DNA from: Leptospira sp. WS39.C2
GTDB lineage: Bacteria; Spirochaetota; Leptospiria; Leptospirales; Leptospiraceae
Direction of reading: 5' to 3'
Assembly (NCBI RefSeq): GCF_040833965.1
Contig: NZ_CP162142.1
Coordinates: 868,001 to 932,000, forward strand
DNA length: 64,000 nt
Position numbers and translations under genes: made by a program. The notes under the pieces were generated by a model. That model worked only from the letters and a program-made list of their open reading frames with translations, had not been told where the DNA came from and ran no database searches. Shown one piece after another: positions 24,738 to 33,312 of this stretch. Positions within the stretch are counted from its first letter, which is position 1. Each line of letters opens with the position of its first letter.

Positions 24738-25667
24738 TTACTGGTTCGCCTTCATATTGGAGGCCATGTTCATATAAAATCCTTCCACATCATACCAGAA
24801 ACTTCCAGAACGAAGGGTGTTGGATACTTGTAAGTGGTCTACACCAGTTGTGAATATCCCATAAGATGGTCCACCTTTCCATGTTCCCCATTTTTGAGAG
24901 GAGAGTGGAACAAGTCCATCATTCGTGGCACCTTGGCCTTGGAAAAGTCCTCCAGCAGCACAAGCAGGGTGTAAGATTCCCATAAGTGGGTGTTGGATTA
25001 AATCAGGAAGGGTGATGTAAGATCCGTAAGAGTAGTATTTCACTCCAGAACGATTGGGAGTGTAGGAGTTAAATGAAGAGAGACCTTCTTTCGTTAAAGA
25101 AGAAAGAGCTGCTAAAGCATTTTGTTGGTTAGTTCCACCATAAACAACTTTCACAAGAGTTTCCACGATACTTGCCACAAACGGTTGGATCCAACCAGGA
25201 AGAACAGTTTTGATGATGTCCGCGATCGGTGATCCGTAATGAGGAGTATTAAGTGTTGTGAGAGTTGCCACTCGGCTTGAAAGACCTAAGTTGGAAACCA
25301 TATAACGGCTATCAAGTCCACCTTGGGAGTGACCAAGGATGTGGAATTTTCCTGAGTAGTTTGTGGCCGCTGCATACGTTAAAATTGCTGCTTTTAATTC
25401 CCCAGCCCGCACTTCGTTTGAGTTTGCTGCAGTTTTTGCTGGAGCGTAAACAGTTGCTCCTTGGCTTCTGAGATAGTCATCAGTGCCACCCCAGTAATTG
25501 ACAATACTAATGATTCCGCCAGTGTTTTCGCCCCAACCAAAAAGACCATGTGATAAGATAATTGGATAAGTTCCCGCAAGTGGTTTGGAAGAAGAACCAG
25601 AGCTTGCAAGCACTGGGGTTGCCATAATGGCTGTGGCAAAAATGGCCAAAAGACTTTTTCGAATCAT
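24738..25667 (-). CDS. Secreted triacylglycerol lipase, foldase-dependent type
   Basis: A 309-residue alpha/beta hydrolase of the Pseudomonas/Burkholderia lipase type. A signal peptide (MIRKSLLAIFATAIMATPVLA) precedes YPIILSHGLFG, which carries the oxyanion-hole segment. The nucleophile is in FHILGHSQGGLDSRY; the acid is probably the Asp in ATNDGLVPL and the base the His in TGVDHLQVS. The foldase gene lies downstream. The frame runs back to 25709, but ATG 25667 has AGAGGTGA seven bases ahead and starts a proper signal peptide. Two identical-core operators and a TetR gene lie upstream, so expression is probably induced by a lipid-derived ligand. Confidence 0.9.
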   Translation of the reverse strand: MIRKSLLAIFATAIMATPVLASSGSSSKPLAGTYPIILSHGLFGWGENTGGIISIVNYWGGTDDYLRSQGATVYAPAKTAANSNEVRAGELKAAILTYAAATNYSGKFHILGHSQGGLDSRYMVSNLGLSSRVATLTTLNTPHYGSPIADIIKTVLPGWIQPFVASIVETLVKVVYGGTNQQNALAALSSLTKEGLSSFNSYTPNRSGVKYYSYGSYITLPDLIQHPLMGILHPACAAGGLFQGQGATNDGLVPLSSQKWGTWKGGPSYGIFTTGVDHLQVSNTLRSGSFWYDVEGFYMNMASNMKANQ

Positions 25668-25738
25668 AAATATTTCACCTCTGAATTTTCTAAGATAAAA
25701 TTGTGGCAATTTGACTTACATAGGGCAAGAAAATTTTT

Positions 25739-25775
25739 TTATGACAAATAAAAAAATGGCAAAAATATGTCATAA
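25739..25775. promoter_or_regulatory. Inverted repeat in the lipase promoter region
   Basis: TTATGACA (25739-25746) and TGTCATAA (25768-25775) form 8-base arms 21 bases apart, directly beside the first TTGAAC dyad. The half-sites face each other across about three helical turns, which suits a second regulator of the lipase gene. Confidence 0.4.
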
Positions 25776-25789
25776 TTGAACGTGTTCAA
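25776..25789. promoter_or_regulatory. TetR-type operator, copy 1 (lipase side)
   Basis: TTGAAC-GT-GTTCAA, a 6-base inverted repeat with a 2-base centre. It is 109 bases upstream of the lipase start and repeats the site at 25859-25872; centres are 83 bases apart. Position between lipase and TetR genes points to that TetR protein. Confidence 0.7.
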
Positions 25790-25858
25790 AAAGATCAAAG
25801 AGGATTTCCTGAAAGAAACGAAGGGCATCCAAGAAGGTTTGCTGATTTCTGTCCTACT

Positions 25859-25872
25859 TTGAACGCGTTCAA
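25859..25872. promoter_or_regulatory. TetR-type operator, copy 2 (regulator side)
   Basis: TTGAAC-GC-GTTCAA, a perfect 14-base palindrome 55 bases upstream of the TetR gene. With copy 1 it gives one site per divergent promoter, the usual arrangement for autoregulation plus target control. Confidence 0.75.
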
Positions 25873-25927
25873 TTATTACGTGATTTTAGGAATACCTCAA
25901 CTTTTCTAGTTTGAAGGAAACAAACCA

Positions 25928-26629
25928 ATGCCACAATCCATTCTGGGACAAACAAAACCAACTCTTGTCAAAGAGAGTTCCAAAAGGGAGATCACGAAAC
26001 AAAAGATTTATCAAACGGCTCTGGTTCTCTTTCAAAAAGATGGATATGAAAAAACAACGATGCGTAAGATCGCCAAGGAAGCAAAAGTTTCCTTAGGACT
26101 TACATACTATCATTTCCAATCCAAAGAAGAATTGGTTTTAGAATTTTACAAAAATTCGCAGAAAGAATTACGTCGTCAGTCGGAATTGTTTTTCAAAACC
26201 ACAAAGGACTTTAAGGCTCGATTCAAGTTCATCATCACCGCTCAATTGGAATTATTTTCCCAACACAAAAGATTTTTACAGGTCCTTGCGAGGCAAGCAG
26301 GAGATCCCACTTATCCCTTATCTCCCTTTAGCCATGAAAGTGAAAGTTTACGAGATGAAGCCGTAGGAATTATTCGCTTAGCAATGGTTACATCAAATGT
26401 GAAACTACGTGATGATTTGAGTAAAGTATTACCTGACCTATTGTGGATGCAACAGATGGGAATTCTGTTTTATTGGCTTACCGATCCTTCTAAATCCTTT
26501 CAGAATACAAAACTGATGATTCATGATTCACTTGATCTTACCTTCAAACTCATCAAATTATCCAATTTCCCTTTGTTTAAAAATGTAATGGGTCCGATCT
26601 TTCGAATGGTGAAACTCGTAAAAGCATAA
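25928..26629 (+). CDS. TetR family regulator, probable lipase regulator
   Basis: A 233-residue regulator. The helix-turn-helix region (about 24-70) is clear: ITKQKIYQTALVLFQKDGYEKTTMRKIAKEAKVSLGLTYYHFQSKEEL. The ligand-binding part is helical and carries aromatic and hydrophobic residues (LLWMQQMGILFYWL). It is divergent from the lipase gene, with two TTGAAC dyads between them, so I infer that it represses itself and the lipase and responds to a fatty-acid-like molecule. Start: GAAGGAAACAAACCA precedes the ATG. Confidence 0.85.
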   Translation: MPQSILGQTKPTLVKESSKREITKQKIYQTALVLFQKDGYEKTTMRKIAKEAKVSLGLTYYHFQSKEELVLEFYKNSQKELRRQSELFFKTTKDFKARFKFIITAQLELFSQHKRFLQVLARQAGDPTYPLSPFSHESESLRDEAVGIIRLAMVTSNVKLRDDLSKVLPDLLWMQQMGILFYWLTDPSKSFQNTKLMIHDSLDLTFKLIKLSNFPLFKNVMGPIFRMVKLVKA

Positions 26630-26695
26630 AGATTATGGAAAAATCTTTGAAAAGTCTACTTGCCAAATGACAAAACTTTGTTAATGTTTTGCCCT

Positions 26696-28345
26696 ATGCA
26701 TTTGGCTCTAAAAAGGGATCGGCGCTTTCTCAGCTTTTTTGTTCTCTTTCTTTGTTTCAGTGTGACACTAGTCCAGGCAAAGGAAGTGAAACTCCTCACA
26801 ACTCCCATCACGGATGATGTTGGGATTTTAAGTGCTGAACAAATTACAAAATTACAGACTATCATTTCTGAGATCGAAACAAAAACCAGTGCCCAAGTAT
26901 TTTTATACGTCATCCAAAGTTTGGAAGGAGAAAGTATTGAATCCTACTCAATTCATGTTGCAACACTTTCTAAAATCGGGCAAAAGGGTAAAGACAATGG
27001 TGTCCTCGTTTTACTTTCCGTTGGAGATCGGAAAGTAAGGATTGAAGTTGGTTATGGTATGGAAGAAACTTTAACCGATGCTATGTGTAACAGAATCATC
27101 AAAAATATCATGATCCCTGAGTTCAAAAAAGGAGACCTGCCAAATGGGATACTACTTGGGTATTCTGCAATTGAGTCTGTATTACTCGGGGAAGCGGACT
27201 CAAATCCCAATTTAAATTCAGATTATCCAGATGGAATTGGGTATGGGATCTCCAATGAAAATACTGCCAGAAATATTGCGATTGCTACAGCAGTGATCAT
27301 TGTATCCTTGATTGGTTATTTTCTAATCTCAGAGAATAAAAAATACAAACGTAAAATTTGGTTGGAAGTATTGTATGCTGTGATTGTTTTTTTTGGGTTA
27401 TTGTATTTCCTCCCTGATGCTGTATTTTACTTTTTCTGTTTAGGAATTATTGTCTTAAACTTATATCTTTTGTATGGGCTTTGGGAATGGTTTTCGTATC
27501 CACTTGCCATCCTTTCCCTACTTTTTTGGATTCCCTTTTTGGGATATAGTTTTCATGCAGAAAGGATTGTGCTTTTTTGGGTGATTGGAGTGATTGGATC
27601 CATTCTCCTTATCATTAAACTGGCATTAGATGATATTTTGATTGAGTCTTATAAAAAATTTGCAAAACGATTGGGACTTACTGGTAGTGAACTTTTTTTC
27701 CATTCCATCGCATTTCTTAGTTTATGGTTTAGCGTTCATTCTTTTCTAAATCAAGAACGATTTTTTTACATTTTGTATTACCAAGGAATCATTCTTTTTA
27801 CACTCTATGGATTTTCAATTTCTGTATTCCAAAAACATGCACTTCGTTATGGAATAACCTTCCTTCTATGGTTGAGCTTAGTCGCAGGGATTTTCTTTTT
27901 TTGGCCAACGGGGGAGGATACATCTTCCCAAATTGATTTCAGTAATGTCTTTAATTCCTTCCAATGGTTTTTTTGTTTGGTATTAGGTTACGTTTTGGCA
28001 AAATCCATCCAAGTGAAGTCCTGGAAAACAAGGGCGCTAAAGTATGGTTTTATCTCTCTTGTTTGGACGTTTGGATTTTCGATAGAACGAATTTTAGGCC
28101 TCACATATACGTTTTCGATTTCTACATTTTTCTTTTCTTATTTTTCCTTACTTCTCCTTCACTTCTTTTATACGATTTGGGAAGAAAGTGATGGTGGTTC
28201 GTATTCTTCCTATTCTTCAAGCTCTAGCTCCTCTTCCTCCAGTTACAGAAGTTCATCGAGTTCCTATAGTTCCAGTTCGAGTTCTAGCAGCTCGGGCGGT
28301 GGAGGTGGAAGTTTTGGTGGGGGAGGGAGTTCGGGTAGTTGGTAA
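26696..28345 (+). CDS. TPM-domain membrane protein with Ser/Gly-rich tail
   Basis: About 549 residues: a signal peptide (ending near LVQAKE), a TPM domain (about 30-170: ITDDVGILSAEQITKLQTIISEIE, QVFLYVIQSLEG, NGVLVLLSVGDRKVRIEVGYGMEE), then some ten membrane helices and a low-complexity end of Ser/Tyr repeats, then GGGGGSFGGGG and a final SGSW. The domain and Gly-rich end are typical of YgcG/Psb32-like proteins, whose role is poorly defined. The many extra helices make it much longer than usual TPM proteins. The frame extends to a TTG at 26660; Met at 26684 or 26696 gives a better signal peptide, and none has a good ribosome site. Confidence 0.75.
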   Translation: MHLALKRDRRFLSFFVLFLCFSVTLVQAKEVKLLTTPITDDVGILSAEQITKLQTIISEIETKTSAQVFLYVIQSLEGESIESYSIHVATLSKIGQKGKDNGVLVLLSVGDRKVRIEVGYGMEETLTDAMCNRIIKNIMIPEFKKGDLPNGILLGYSAIESVLLGEADSNPNLNSDYPDGIGYGISNENTARNIAIATAVIIVSLIGYFLISENKKYKRKIWLEVLYAVIVFFGLLYFLPDAVFYFFCLGIIVLNLYLLYGLWEWFSYPLAILSLLFWIPFLGYSFHAERIVLFWVIGVIGSILLIIKLALDDILIESYKKFAKRLGLTGSELFFHSIAFLSLWFSVHSFLNQERFFYILYYQGIILFTLYGFSISVFQKHALRYGITFLLWLSLVAGIFFFWPTGEDTSSQIDFSNVFNSFQWFFCLVLGYVLAKSIQVKSWKTRALKYGFISLVWTFGFSIERILGLTYTFSISTFFFSYFSLLLLHFFYTIWEESDGGSYSSYSSSSSSSSSSYRSSSSSYSSSSSSSSSGGGGGSFGGGGSSGSW

Positions 28346-28400
28346 GTGAGTTTTTTTGTTGGGGATTGGCGTTCGTTATAAAAATTCTAGAGGATTTTAG

Positions 28401-28865
28401 TCACACACGTTTGCGATAACGGATGTAAAACGGCTCAAAACTTGACTTATTCCAAAATTGGATGGCTTCTTCGTTTTTGAGAATGGCTCGGAGTTCAATG
28501 GCGGGTATCTTTTTTTCCAAACACCAAAGGTCCACGTCTTTTAATAACTCTGACATATATCCTTTTTTCTTTTTCCCGAGTTTGGTCACCGCAAGGTCGA
28601 TGAAAAGACTTCGTTCTTCCTCGAGGTGTGGTTTTTCTTCGATTCGTCCTATCACTAAGGACACAAGTTCATCTTCCAGAAAATACCCACGCATGTACAC
28701 TTTACCAGTACCAATCAACTTAAAATAGATATCAGTGAATTTTGTGGCAGCGCGTGGGCGGATATGGAAAAGACCATCTAACTCAAGTTCGTTTACCTTT
28801 CGGAAAAACTGATTCACGAGTTCGATGGTTTGGTTTCTGTCAGATTCTAGTAGATCGCGGACCAA
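28401..28865 (-). CDS. GNAT family acetyltransferase
   Basis: A 154-residue protein with the pattern of the GNAT fold: VYMRGYFLEDELVSLVIGRIEE, FIDLAVTKLGKKKKGYMSELLKDVDLWCLEKK (acetyl-CoA loop, degenerate), ELRAILKNEEAIQFWNKSSFEPFYIRYRK. Substrate unknown. Translation starts with a TTG that directly follows the TAG stop of glyQS; no in-frame ATG precedes the domain, so it probably depends on ribosomes finishing glyQS. The C-terminal NEEAIQFWNKSSFEP is a common acetyltransferase end. Confidence 0.72.
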   Translation of the reverse strand: MVRDLLESDRNQTIELVNQFFRKVNELELDGLFHIRPRAATKFTDIYFKLIGTGKVYMRGYFLEDELVSLVIGRIEEKPHLEEERSLFIDLAVTKLGKKKKGYMSELLKDVDLWCLEKKIPAIELRAILKNEEAIQFWNKSSFEPFYIRYRKRV

Positions 28866-30266
28866 CTATACCATTCTTTGGATGAGGTAAGACTTGAGTT
28901 CGGAAACAGCGATTCGTTCTTGTTTCATGGAATCTCTTTCTCGTATAGTGACTGTCCCGTCACTCATGGTATCATAGTCAACCGTGATGCAAAATGGAGT
29001 TCCGATTTCATCGTGGCGGCGGTACCTTTTTCCAATCGCACCACTTTCGTCATAGTCCACATACCAATGGTTTCGGAGATCTGCATAAATTTCTTTTGCT
29101 TTGGCATCAAGTCCGTCTTTTTTCATCAGTGGGAAAATTGCCACTTTCATAGGACTCACTCGTTTTCCAAAACGTAAAACTGTTCGGATGTCGTCTTTTT
29201 CTAATTTTTCTTCTTCGTAGGCATCGCATAACACTGCTAAGAAGAGACGGTTGAGACCAAGTGCTGGTTCTACTACATAAGGTAGGTATTTTTTCTTTTG
29301 GTCCAAATCATGATACTTCAAATCTTCAGAAGAAAATGTTTCGTGTTGGGTGAGGTCATAATCAGTTCTTGAGGCGACACCCCAAAGTTCTCCCCAACCA
29401 AACGGGTATTTGTATTCGATATCACTTGTGGAATCACTATAAAACGATAGTTCTTCCTTTTCATGTTCCCGCACTCGTAGGTTTTCTTTTTTGAGCCCAA
29501 CCACATTCACAAGCCAGTCCATGCAGTAGTCGACCCAATATTTGAACCATTCCTTTTGTGTCCCTGGTTCGCAGAAAAATTCCATCTCCATCTGTTCGAA
29601 CTCACGTGTCCGGAAGATAAATTGGCGAGCCATGATTTCGTTCCGGAAAGACTTTCCAATTTGTGCGATTCCAAACGGAACTTTTTTACGAGCAATTTGG
29701 GTTACGTTTTTGAAATTGATAAAGATCCCTTGGGCCGTTTCCGGACGAAGGTAGATGTCTGTGGCACCTTCTTCTGAGGCACCATGTGAGGTTTTGAACA
29801 TTAAGTTGAATTGGCGAGCATCGGTAAAACTACCAACTGTCCCACAAGTAGGGCATGCATATCCTTTGTCTCGGATGGTGTTTGTTAATTCTTCCAAACT
29901 TTTCCCTGTCGCAGCACCTTCCCCTTCCTTATCCTCCAAAAATTTATCCACGCGAACTCGTGTTTTGCATTTTTTGCAATCCATCAGAGGGTCATTGAAG
30001 TTGGATATATGGCCAGAGGCTTCCCAAACACGAGGGTGGAGGAGGATGGAAGAATCGAGTCCTAAAACATCATCCCGGCGGTGGACAAAGTATTCCCACC
30101 AAAGTCGTTTTAAATTGTTCAAAACTTCAATTCCGTTCGGACCATAGTCAAATGTATTGGAGAGGCCACCGTAAATTTCGGATCCTGGGAAAACAAAGCC
30201 TCTTCGTTTGGAGACTGCGACTATGGGTTTGAGGGACTGTTCTTCTTTCTCTTTCGGCTGGGCCAT
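28866..30266 (-). CDS. glyQS: Glycyl-tRNA synthetase, single-chain dimeric type
   Basis: A 466-residue class II synthetase of the alpha2 type, not the bacterial alpha2-beta2 type. Motif 1 region: RRGFVFPGSEIYGGLSNTFDYGP; zinc-like cysteines CKKCKTR and CPTCG in the insertion; motif 2: FGIAQIGKSFRNEIMARQFIFRTREFEQMEMEFF; motif 3: VVEPALGLNRLFLAVL; then the anticodon-binding domain with KVAIFPLM and DYDESGAIGKRYRRHDEIGTPFCITVD. The frame extends to a TTG at 30350, but MAQPKEKEEQ at 30266 is the natural start. Confidence 0.95.
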   Translation of the reverse strand: MAQPKEKEEQSLKPIVAVSKRRGFVFPGSEIYGGLSNTFDYGPNGIEVLNNLKRLWWEYFVHRRDDVLGLDSSILLHPRVWEASGHISNFNDPLMDCKKCKTRVRVDKFLEDKEGEGAATGKSLEELTNTIRDKGYACPTCGTVGSFTDARQFNLMFKTSHGASEEGATDIYLRPETAQGIFINFKNVTQIARKKVPFGIAQIGKSFRNEIMARQFIFRTREFEQMEMEFFCEPGTQKEWFKYWVDYCMDWLVNVVGLKKENLRVREHEKEELSFYSDSTSDIEYKYPFGWGELWGVASRTDYDLTQHETFSSEDLKYHDLDQKKKYLPYVVEPALGLNRLFLAVLCDAYEEEKLEKDDIRTVLRFGKRVSPMKVAIFPLMKKDGLDAKAKEIYADLRNHWYVDYDESGAIGKRYRRHDEIGTPFCITVDYDTMSDGTVTIRERDSMKQERIAVSELKSYLIQRMV

Positions 30267-30329
30267 ATCCGCCAAATTTTTTGTTTTCCATGAAAATTCA
30301 AAGTATTTTCCTTGAGATAAGACTAAAGA

Positions 30330-32138
30330 ATGGATTCCGCAAACTCTCAATACCTCTCTCCCTGGGCAAAAAAATCCTTAACGTTTTTCCTTTGGCTCTC
30401 TCCCCTTTTCAGTTTGGGACCATTTTTTGCTTTTGGAATTCTCTTTGCGTTTCCCAAAGAATTCCGACTCCGCATACGTGCAATTGCTGTGATTGCCGTT
30501 TACATCTTAAATTGGATTCTTTTTTATCCCGTGGAATTATTACACCGTTCCAGCATGGATTGGGAAGGGAAGATCAATGTTTTTTTAGCACAGGATGGTA
30601 TATCCTTCCGATTGAAGGTTGGATTTATAGTCCTTTGTTTTCTTTTACTTTTAGCAAATTTCCTTCATAGTGTAAGTAGGAATCGCAAACGGGAAACTGT
30701 ACGACAGTTACGCATGCAAAATGAGTTCCCCGGATCTCAACTGCGAACTGAAATGAGAGTCAGAGATTCGAAATTTGATACAGTCCTCCTTGTTCTCGTT
30801 CTTGCTCTTGTGATCCAATATGTATTTTTATACATCACAGAGAGTTTATACCCACAAAAAAATCTTTCCCCTCTTGCACCATTGTATGACGTGCATCAGT
30901 TTGTTTTTAATTATTCCATATCGGTTTGTATTTTACTCTTCAGTTTCAATCGCAACAAAGTGCCTTCTATCGTATCACGGCCTTATCTGCGTTATATGGA
31001 AGGAATTCGCATCCGAGAAAGTTGGAAACAAGCTGTCCGAACAGAAGGAAAATTCCCTCTCCGATTGGAACTCATCATCAAAGAAAAAGCAAAGTTCCGA
31101 GATAAAATTTTACCAGGGTTTGGACATATTTATGTTTATGAATACTGGCGTGGGTTTCCCATTTTATTTTTAACTCTACTTCTATTTTTATTTTCTGCGG
31201 TTTGGGTTTTTTCTTATATCAGTCCCATTTTTGGAATCCAATTCCTCGCTGGGTTTGGATTAAAACCAGGAATTCCCGATAAAGACTTTTTTATTTCATC
31301 GCAGAACATAGCTTATGCCGTCTTTTCACTGGCTGCACTCATTGGTTTGTATTTTTATTCATCCTTTATCCTCGATAAGTCTTTTAGTTTAGAAAACTTA
31401 GGAATTAAAAAAGACAAAGATGGTGAATCAGAACCATTTTTTAAACCTGGCTTACGTAAGGGATTTCGAAATGTGTTACCATTATCTCTTTTATTCCATT
31501 TGGTTTTGTTAAGCCTGGTATTCCTCATCCCCATTAGTTTGCAACGTGGTAAAAAGAAAGAACAAACTTCTCAAAAAAATGATCACTTCCGACCTGAAAA
31601 AATGGAGTTTTATTTCATCGATCCCAATGTCCCAGATGATACGAAAGGATTGAATGGGGGAGTGATCACAGGAAACGAAACAGAAAACAAAGAGAAGGGC
31701 GAAAAAATTTCCAATGAGAAAGTCGCGGACAATGGACCAGTCAAAGGTTATATTAAAAAAATTCGCGGTAAAAAAGTCCCACCTACATATTCCAATTATA
31801 TTTCAGCAAAAATGCGAATCCCAGAAAGTTATATGGACTACTGGGCAAAAGCTCCTCATCCTTATTCGAGTGTTGTTGCTTATACCATCACACAAGATGG
31901 AGATGTGGTAGATGTAGAACTTATCGAAGCATCTGATTACCCAGACCAAGACTTACGGACCCTACAACTTGTTGAAAGTTTAGGGCCACTCATGCCACCA
32001 CCCGGGACAAAAAGTGACATTCGTGTCACGGAACTTTTTTGGAATGGACCCATTGACCCTGAGTTTGTTCCCACTCCCTTACAAAAGGAAATGATCAACT
32101 TGTTTGACGGCCGTTATATGGAAGAAATACCAGAATGA
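30330..32138 (+). CDS. Polytopic membrane protein with a TonB-like C-terminal domain
   Basis: A 602-residue protein: about eight hydrophobic helices (for instance near 15-45, 45-65, 90-108, 150-172, 285-315, 330-350, 395-415), a charged linker (about 415-480), and a C-terminal domain from about 490 (YSNYISAKMRIPESY, PYSSVVAYTITQDGDVVDVELIEASDYPDQD) that resembles TonB/TolA-type domains. It could transmit energy or act as a periplasmic scaffold; which outer-membrane receptor it would serve is unknown. The stop overlaps the PrsW start (ATGA), so the genes are coupled. It diverges from glyQS, 63 bases away. Confidence 0.65.
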   Translation: MDSANSQYLSPWAKKSLTFFLWLSPLFSLGPFFAFGILFAFPKEFRLRIRAIAVIAVYILNWILFYPVELLHRSSMDWEGKINVFLAQDGISFRLKVGFIVLCFLLLLANFLHSVSRNRKRETVRQLRMQNEFPGSQLRTEMRVRDSKFDTVLLVLVLALVIQYVFLYITESLYPQKNLSPLAPLYDVHQFVFNYSISVCILLFSFNRNKVPSIVSRPYLRYMEGIRIRESWKQAVRTEGKFPLRLELIIKEKAKFRDKILPGFGHIYVYEYWRGFPILFLTLLLFLFSAVWVFSYISPIFGIQFLAGFGLKPGIPDKDFFISSQNIAYAVFSLAALIGLYFYSSFILDKSFSLENLGIKKDKDGESEPFFKPGLRKGFRNVLPLSLLFHLVLLSLVFLIPISLQRGKKKEQTSQKNDHFRPEKMEFYFIDPNVPDDTKGLNGGVITGNETENKEKGEKISNEKVADNGPVKGYIKKIRGKKVPPTYSNYISAKMRIPESYMDYWAKAPHPYSSVVAYTITQDGDVVDVELIEASDYPDQDLRTLQLVESLGPLMPPPGTKSDIRVTELFWNGPIDPEFVPTPLQKEMINLFDGRYMEEIPE

Positions 32139-32899
32139 AAGAAATTGGGATTTATGATTATTTGATTGGTGCGGCAACTGTTGTTCCTTGGGCCGTTGTC
32201 ATCTGGAAAGCATACAAACCTAAAAAAGGATGGCAGGAAGTTTTTGGGATTGTCCTTGCATTGGTATTTGGTTGGCTTTCTACTGACTTGATTTTAAGAC
32301 TCCATCCTATCCTTTGGCCAGAGACAGATTTCACACCCAAAAAAAAGGTGAGTTTACTCACACAAACCGCTCATTTGGCTTTTATCCAAGCAGGGATTAC
32401 AGAAGAAACATTTAAGATTTTTTTCATTATGATTTTATCTTTTGTATTTGGGTACAATCGAAAAACGAAAGAATTTTCACCTAATGTTGTGTTATTTGGT
32501 AGTTTTGTCGCAATGGGATTTTCGTTCATTGAAAACACCCACTATATTTTCCGAGAACCAGACGAAAAAAAATTAAACCTCTTTATTGCGAGAACCATCC
32601 ATTCTTCAAACATTCATTTACTTATTAATTTATGTTTTTCACTTTTTTTATTAAAAAGTAATTCAAAACAAGATATAAATGCCAAAAGAATTCTCATATT
32701 CTCAGGTTTTGTGTTGGCTGTTTTACAACATGGTGTGGTTGATTTTTTACTAATACCAGGTGCCACAATAGGCCTTTGGATTTCCACAGCAATGTTTGTG
32801 GGTATATGGGTTTGGGTAGTTGGTGATTGGAGAGTTTATGTCGTAGAAAAGAAGAACCAATCAACTTCTAATGAACCAAGTGAAGTTCTTGTCTTATGA
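32135..32899 (+). CDS. prsW: PrsW-family intramembrane metalloprotease
   Basis: A 254-residue protein with about seven helices. Family motifs: Glu90-Glu91 and Lys94 in ITEETFKIF, Glu133-Asn134 in GFSFIENTHY, His156/His161 in RTIHSSNIHLL, and a late His in VLQHGVVDF. PrsW in Bacillus cuts an anti-sigma factor; other members have different membrane substrates. It sits between a TonB-like membrane protein and a small exported protein, with 4-base overlaps on both sides, and one of these may be a substrate. Symbol given by family likeness only. Confidence 0.8.
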   Translation: MKEIGIYDYLIGAATVVPWAVVIWKAYKPKKGWQEVFGIVLALVFGWLSTDLILRLHPILWPETDFTPKKKVSLLTQTAHLAFIQAGITEETFKIFFIMILSFVFGYNRKTKEFSPNVVLFGSFVAMGFSFIENTHYIFREPDEKKLNLFIARTIHSSNIHLLINLCFSLFLLKSNSKQDINAKRILIFSGFVLAVLQHGVVDFLLIPGATIGLWISTAMFVGIWVWVVGDWRVYVVEKKNQSTSNEPSEVLVL

Positions 32900-33312
32900 A
32901 ATATTGGATCTTTTTATATCTTATTCTATTTTCTATCCAAAAAGCAGAGGCAGCACACCCTCAACTTAAAAAACCATTAAAAGATAAATGTTCTCACTTC
33001 CGAACAGGAATTTTTGATAACAAGTGTCAGTCGGGGCATAATTCCCGATTCAAACGATATGCAACATACCAGTTGCAGGAATATGATTCCAAATACATCA
33101 AAGAAAAAATTGTTTGGAACGGACCCTGTTCTTTCACAGTCACCTTACTTGAAACAAATGATCCTGATATTTCAGATTTTATTGGAGATTATATCAAAGT
33201 GAAGATGGTAAACGTAGAAAAATCTAAATACCAGACACTAGAAGAAGGAAGTTCTGGAAAAACATCCACTTGTACAGAAACTAAAATTGGGGAACTTGGA
33301 CCAAAAGATTAA
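32896..33312 (+). CDS. Small exported protein with paired cysteines
   Basis: A 138-residue protein with a signal peptide (MKYWIFLYLILFSIQKAEAAHP). The mature part is basic and has four cysteines (DKCSHF, NKCQSG, GPCSFTV, STCTETK), likely two disulfides, with a beta-strand-like centre (KIVWNGPCSFTVTLLETNDP). I do not recognise the family. It overlaps prsW by 4 bases and converges with the effector-binding gene (4-base overlap). Confidence 0.6.
   Translation: MKYWIFLYLILFSIQKAEAAHPQLKKPLKDKCSHFRTGIFDNKCQSGHNSRFKRYATYQLQEYDSKYIKEKIVWNGPCSFTVTLLETNDPDISDFIGDYIKVKMVNVEKSKYQTLEEGSSGKTSTCTETKIGELGPKD

Noticed and set aside
28191..28332. Tandem DNA repeat or CRISPR-like array in the Ser/Gly-rich region
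   Set aside because: It is a low-complexity coding tail with irregular Ser and Gly codons, not spaced repeats.
30267..30350. 28-residue N-terminal extension of glycyl-tRNA synthetase from TTG 30350
   Set aside because: It would overlap the start of the divergent gene at 30330 and has no counterpart in the family.
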